DNA of 9,794 nt, from the NCBI GenBank assembly GCA_018883665.1, contig JAHLFU010000150.1, forward strand, positions 1-9,794. Reading direction: 5' to 3'. Every line of letters begins with the position of its first letter. The stretch's first letter is position 1. Both the position numbers and the translations under genes were made by a program. Source of the stretch: Paraprevotella stercoravium. Lineage in GTDB: Bacteria > Bacteroidota > Bacteroidia > Bacteroidales > Bacteroidaceae. Below the pieces are notes generated by a model that worked only from the letters and a program-made list of their open reading frames with translations, did not search any database and was not told the DNA's origin. Shown here in pieces: positions 6,728 through 9,794 of this stretch.

Positions 6728-7459
6728 ATGAAACCGACCGAGAAAGATTTATTGGAACGCCGTATCTGGCGTCATTTCAACAAAGGCATTATGGAATATG
6801 GATTGCTGGAAGAAGGTGACCATATTCTTTTGGGAATTTCCGGAGGAAAGGATTCTCTGGCCCTGTTGGAGTTTATGGCCCGGAGAGCCCGTATTTACCG
6901 TCCGCAGATCCGGTTGGAGGCTCTGCATGTGCGCATGACCAATATCGCTTATGAGAGCGATAACCATTATCTGGAACAGTTTGCCGCAGAGCATGGGGTG
7001 ACGCTTCACATTCGCGAAACCTCCTTCGATGCCTCGACCGATACCCGGAAGAGTCCCTGTTTCCTGTGTTCCTGGAACCGCCGGAAAATGCTTTTTGAAA
7101 CTGCCAAGGAATTGGGATGCAACAAGATTGCCTTAGGGCATCACCAGGATGATATTCTGCATACGACATTGCTGAACTTCAGTTTTCAGGGACAGTTTTC
7201 CACCATGCCGGCCCGTTTGCGTATGCGCAAGTTTCCGATGACTATTATCCGTCCGTTCTGCATGGTGCAGGAACGCGATCTGGCAGCCTGGGCCGCGATG
7301 CAGGAATATCAGAAACAAAAGAAACTCTGTCCGTATGAGCGTGACTCCCACCGTTCGGACATGAGAAATATCTTCGACCAGATAGAACAGATGAATCCCG
7401 AAGCCCGTCATTCCATGTGGAATGCTTTGGAGCGTGAAGGCAAACTGGTGGAAGAATAG
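6728..7459 (+). CDS. TtcA-family PP-loop tRNA thiolation enzyme, compact form
   Basis: A 243-residue cytoplasmic PP-loop ATPase. The P-loop is SGGKDS (38-43) and the ATP-site helix region contains GHHQDDILHT (137-146). Cysteines at 111 and 114 (PCFLC) and at 201 (KKLCPYE) occupy the positions of the three [4Fe-4S] ligands of TtcA, which 2-thiolates cytidine 32 of certain tRNAs. The RR after the CxxC and the sequence MPARLRM...IIRPF also follow TtcA. It is much shorter than E. coli TtcA (about 311 residues), with little sequence beyond the third cysteine region. NCBI-style naming is a TtcA-family protein, and the exact tRNA target here is not shown. I take the ATG at 6728; a TTG directly before it (6725) would add one residue. 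It follows the DMT_6 gene by 7 bp. Confidence 0.88.
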   Translation: MKPTEKDLLERRIWRHFNKGIMEYGLLEEGDHILLGISGGKDSLALLEFMARRARIYRPQIRLEALHVRMTNIAYESDNHYLEQFAAEHGVTLHIRETSFDASTDTRKSPCFLCSWNRRKMLFETAKELGCNKIALGHHQDDILHTTLLNFSFQGQFSTMPARLRMRKFPMTIIRPFCMVQERDLAAWAAMQEYQKQKKLCPYERDSHRSDMRNIFDQIEQMNPEARHSMWNALEREGKLVEE

Positions 7460-7487
7460 GGAGAAGGATTTTTAACAGAGAAATCAT

Positions 7488-7517
7488 TTTTCTATTAGAA
7501 AGATTTGTATATCTTTG
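7488..7517 (+). promoter_or_regulatory. Bacteroidota-type promoter for the PD40 gene and the nucleoside phosphorylase
   Basis: TATCTTTG at 7510-7517 matches TAnnTTTG exactly. Eighteen bases upstream is TTTT (7488-7491), a three-of-four match to the TTTG -33 box. The predicted transcript would start about 7524 and have a leader of only about 15-20 nt before the ATG at 7540. It lies in the 80-bp gap after the TtcA-like gene. Confidence 0.65.
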
Positions 7518-7539
7518 AAACAGTATAAAACAAATAGAC

Positions 7540-8820
7540 ATGATGAAACTGAAAATCATATCGCTGGCAGCCTGTATGGCTTTCTGTATGGACGGAATGG
7601 CGCAAAAGAGCAAGTCCAATCCGGCCGTATCTTCCTCGTCGGTTGATTTCTATATGGAACAATATGACTTTGACAATGCCGAGGAGCAGCTAGAGCGTAA
7701 TATCAAGATGCTGAAAAGAAAGAAACAGTCTACCGAAGAGGCTGAGAAGCAGCTGGAAAAGATAGATATGGCGCGTGCCATGCTGCATGCTACCGAGCGG
7801 GTGGTCTTTATAGACAGCATTGTGACTGACAAGGCCGCTTTTCTGGAAGCTTTGAAGATCAGTCCGGAAAGCGGATCACTGACTTCGTATGCCAAATTTT
7901 TCGGAACAAATGATTCCTTAGGCTGCGTCTATTTGTCGGAGTTGGGAAATAAGATCTATTATTCCGCACCGACTCAGGCGGGTGGTGGACAGAGCGGGCG
8001 GAAATCCCGTATCTTCACCAGTGATCTGTTGGGGGGAAAATGGAGCAAGGCCGTACAGATAAAGGGACTGAACGAAGATGAGGATCAGGACTATCCGTTC
8101 ATGCTTTCTGATGGAGTGACACTCTATTATGGTGCGCGCGGAAGCGAGAGTCTGGGCGGGTATGATATTTTTGTGACTCGTTATGATGCGGACAGCAAGA
8201 GTTTTCTCAAGCCCGAGAACATCGGTATGCCTTTTAACTCACCGGCCAATGATTATCTCTATGCGATAGACGAAGTCAATAATCTGGGATGGTTTGTAAC
8301 CGATCGCAGTCAGCCGGAAGGAAAAGTGTGTATTTATATTTTTGTTCCCAATGCCTTGCGCAATACTTATGAAACCGAGGCATACAGTGAAGAAGAACTG
8401 AAAGGACTGGCCCGTATCAGCAGTATTGCCGCCACCTGGGGAGACGCCGCTTTGATGGCAGATGCCCGCGAACGTCTGGAACAGGTGATGAATGAAAAGC
8501 AGGAAGTGGTGAAGCCTAAGGATTTTGACTTTGTCATTAATGATGATCTGACCTATACTCTGATAGCCGAATTCCGTTCGCCCGAGGCACAGAAAATGGC
8601 TGCCTGGTGGAAGGAAGGACAGGAGCAGCTGGCTAAGAACAAGGAAACCTTGCAACAGTTACGCGATGCGTTTGCACAGGGTAATGAAAGCAGAAAGCAG
8701 CAGCTCCGACAGCAGATCCTGACCATGGAACAGGCTTATGAGAAACTGTATTATGGTTTGGAAGAACAGGAGGTCAAGATCAGAAATACAGAGATAAACT
8801 ATCTGAAAAACTCCAAATAA
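7540..8820 (+). CDS. Exported PD40 (WD40-like) beta-propeller protein of unknown function
   Basis: A 426-residue protein with a classical signal peptide (MMKLKIISLAACMAFCM..., probable cleavage after MAQ at about residue 22), so it is periplasmic or exposed. Cys12 and Cys16 do not form an obvious lipobox. Residues 35-85 are charged and helical (AEEQLERNIKMLKRKKQ), resembling a TPR-like or coiled segment. Residues about 126-270 contain PD40-type blades, the clearest being DYPFMLSDGVTLYYGARGS followed by GGYDIFVTR (184-214), then PENIGMPFNSPANDYLYAI (225-243) and GWFVTD (250-255). Residues about 350-420 are a Q/E/K-rich predicted coiled coil. Three or fewer recognisable blades is too few for a closed propeller unless others are degenerate. 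Unlike many Bacteroidota PD40 proteins, it has no C-terminal OmpA domain. ATG occurs twice in tandem (7540 and 7543), so either could be used. The nucleoside phosphorylase follows 42 bp later. I can assign fold and location, not function. Confidence 0.85.
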   Translation: MMKLKIISLAACMAFCMDGMAQKSKSNPAVSSSSVDFYMEQYDFDNAEEQLERNIKMLKRKKQSTEEAEKQLEKIDMARAMLHATERVVFIDSIVTDKAAFLEALKISPESGSLTSYAKFFGTNDSLGCVYLSELGNKIYYSAPTQAGGGQSGRKSRIFTSDLLGGKWSKAVQIKGLNEDEDQDYPFMLSDGVTLYYGARGSESLGGYDIFVTRYDADSKSFLKPENIGMPFNSPANDYLYAIDEVNNLGWFVTDRSQPEGKVCIYIFVPNALRNTYETEAYSEEELKGLARISSIAATWGDAALMADARERLEQVMNEKQEVVKPKDFDFVINDDLTYTLIAEFRSPEAQKMAAWWKEGQEQLAKNKETLQQLRDAFAQGNESRKQQLRQQILTMEQAYEKLYYGLEEQEVKIRNTEINYLKNSK

Positions 8821-8862
8821 CCAAAATTGGTTTGTGGGGTCGAATTTTAAAAATGAAGGCCT

Positions 8863-9735
8863 ATGAAAAAGTATTTTGCAGAATCCGAATTGATCATCAA
8901 TCCGGATGGAAGTATTTTCCATTTGCACCTGAAGCCCGAACAGTTGGCCGGGAAAGTTATTCTGGTGGGTGACCCAGGACGTGTGCCTATGGTTGCCGCT
9001 CATTTTGACAGCCAGGAATATGACATCCAGAGCCGTGAGTTCCGAACCATAACCGGTTCGTATAAAGGCAAGAGAATTACGGTACTTTCGACCGGTATCG
9101 GTTGTGACAATATCGATATTGTGATGAATGAGCTGGATGCTTTGGTCAACATAGACTTTCAGACCCGTGAAGAGAAAGACGAGCTCCGTTCGCTGGAACT
9201 GGTGCGCATCGGTACTTGCGGCGGACTGCAGCTGAACACTCCCGAGGGAACTTTTGTATCCAGTGTGAAGAGCATCGGTTTTGACGGTCTTTTGAATTAT
9301 TATGCCGGAAGAAACGAAGTGTGCGACCTGGAACTGGAAAAAGCCTTTATGGACTATATGGACTGGTGTCCGCAGAAAGGAGCGCCTTATGTGGTGGATG
9401 CCGATCCTGAACTGACCGACCGTATTGCCGGTGCGGATATGGTGCGCGGTATTACCATTGCCTGTGGCGGTTTCTTTGGTCCGCAGGGCCGTGAGTTACG
9501 CATTCCGTTGCAGGATCCGCGGCAAAACGAAAAAGTGGAAAATTTTGAGTTCAAAGGGCTACGTGTGAACAATTTTGAAATGGAAAGCTCGGCGCTGGCA
9601 GGTCTGGCACGTTTGCTGGGCCATAAGGCAACCACCTGTTGCATGGTGATCGCTAACCGACGTACGGGTAAAGCCAATGCGGCTTATAAGCAGACCATTG
9701 ATTCGCTGATACAGACCGTATTGGATCGGATTTAA
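8863..9735 (+). CDS. udp: Nucleoside phosphorylase, probably uridine phosphorylase
   Basis: A 290-residue NP-I family enzyme (PNP_UDP_1). It would cleave a pyrimidine (or purine) nucleoside with phosphate into base and ribose-1-phosphate in the cytoplasm, for salvage and carbon use. Visible motifs: phosphate-binding GDPGR (36-40), STGIG (76-80), RIGTCGG (115-121), a GFFGPQGR segment near the base site (203-210), and FEMESSAL (238-245), whose Met240-Glu241 pair contacts the ribose and which matches Udp's FEMESATL. It is longer than E. coli Udp (about 253 residues); part of the extra length is a charged segment at about 99-112 (FQTREEKDELRSLE) and a longer N-terminus. The ATG at 8863 gives a start in line with the family; the ATG at 8853 is in another frame. 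No promoter box is visible in the 42-bp gap, so it is probably co-transcribed with the PD40 gene. Substrate choice (uridine or broader) cannot be fixed from the sequence. Confidence 0.92.
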   Translation: MKKYFAESELIINPDGSIFHLHLKPEQLAGKVILVGDPGRVPMVAAHFDSQEYDIQSREFRTITGSYKGKRITVLSTGIGCDNIDIVMNELDALVNIDFQTREEKDELRSLELVRIGTCGGLQLNTPEGTFVSSVKSIGFDGLLNYYAGRNEVCDLELEKAFMDYMDWCPQKGAPYVVDADPELTDRIAGADMVRGITIACGGFFGPQGRELRIPLQDPRQNEKVENFEFKGLRVNNFEMESSALAGLARLLGHKATTCCMVIANRRTGKANAAYKQTIDSLIQTVLDRI

Positions 9736-9748
9736 AGATGAAACAGAA

Positions 9749-9778
9749 GTATGCCCGGCTGCTGATAGTCGGGCATAC
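9749..9778 (+). terminator. Hairpin terminator after the nucleoside phosphorylase
   Basis: A 12-bp stem (9749-9760 with 9767-9778, GTATGCCCGGCT against its complement, with one G.T pair at 9758:9769) closes a 6-nt loop. It begins 14 bp after the phosphorylase stop. The sequence after it (CTATTTATATAAC) is T/A-rich but not a pure T-tract. The strong GC core and the position support termination of the PD40-phosphorylase transcript. Confidence 0.8.
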
Positions 9779-9794
9779 CTATTTATATAACAAG

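Noticed and set aside
7481..7506. Imperfect inverted repeat (AAATC-ATT-TTTCT against AGAAAGATTT) after the TtcA-like gene
   Set aside because: It is all A/T-rich with a 3-nt bulge and a 3-nt loop, and it overlaps the promoter at 7488-7517. Too weak to call a terminator.
8819..8832. Small palindrome-like AACCAA-AA-TTGGTT after the PD40 gene
   Set aside because: The arms are only 6 bp around a 2-nt centre and no T-run follows. It is unlikely to stop transcription.
8853..8960. Short out-of-frame ORF from the ATG at 8853
   Set aside because: It overlaps the start of the nucleoside phosphorylase in another frame and shows no recognisable protein features.

Overview
The window reads as an ordinary stretch of a Bacteroidales chromosome (Bacteroides, Phocaeicola or Parabacteroides type). 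Three exact matches to the Bacteroidota -7 promoter box TAnnTTTG lie just upstream of three genes. Starts are preceded by A/T-rich leaders rather than Shine-Dalgarno sequences. The proteins themselves are typical of gut Bacteroidota: a DUF1703-type protein, an AspT-like exchanger, a single-chain NfnA-NfnB fusion and a PD40 periplasmic protein. I see no tRNA, rRNA, CRISPR array, insertion sequence, phage gene or other sign of recent transfer.

Left part (1-2328): the 3' end of a plus-strand gene for an AAA-ATPase-like/PD-(D/E)XK protein enters from outside the window. It converges on a minus-strand gene for a two-domain AspT/YidE-type membrane exchanger. A perfect 18-bp inverted repeat sits between the two stop codons. 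The exchanger's promoter and that of serS are back to back in a 226-bp intergenic region (2329-2554).

Middle (2555-6323): seryl-tRNA synthetase (serS) is followed after 48 bp by a 786-residue flavo-iron-sulfur protein. This joins an NfnA/SudB-like NAD-dependent flavoprotein with a [2Fe-2S] site to an NfnB/GltD-like NADP-dependent flavoprotein with [4Fe-4S] sites. It probably links the NADH, NADPH and ferredoxin pools. A strong intrinsic terminator ends this unit.

Right part (6352-9794): a small four-helix DMT_6 (DUF486) membrane protein lies 7 bp upstream of a short TtcA-like PP-loop tRNA thiolase. A separate promoter (about 7488-7517) then drives a secreted PD40 beta-propeller protein of unknown role and a uridine-phosphorylase-type nucleoside phosphorylase, closed by a hairpin at 9749-9778.

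Most of the window is housekeeping. I do not find a convincing undescribed multi-gene system. The points most worth a second look are the NfnA-NfnB fusion, the PD40 protein paired with the nucleoside phosphorylase, the compact TtcA-like enzyme beside DUF486, and the T-tract-less hairpin between the two convergent genes.
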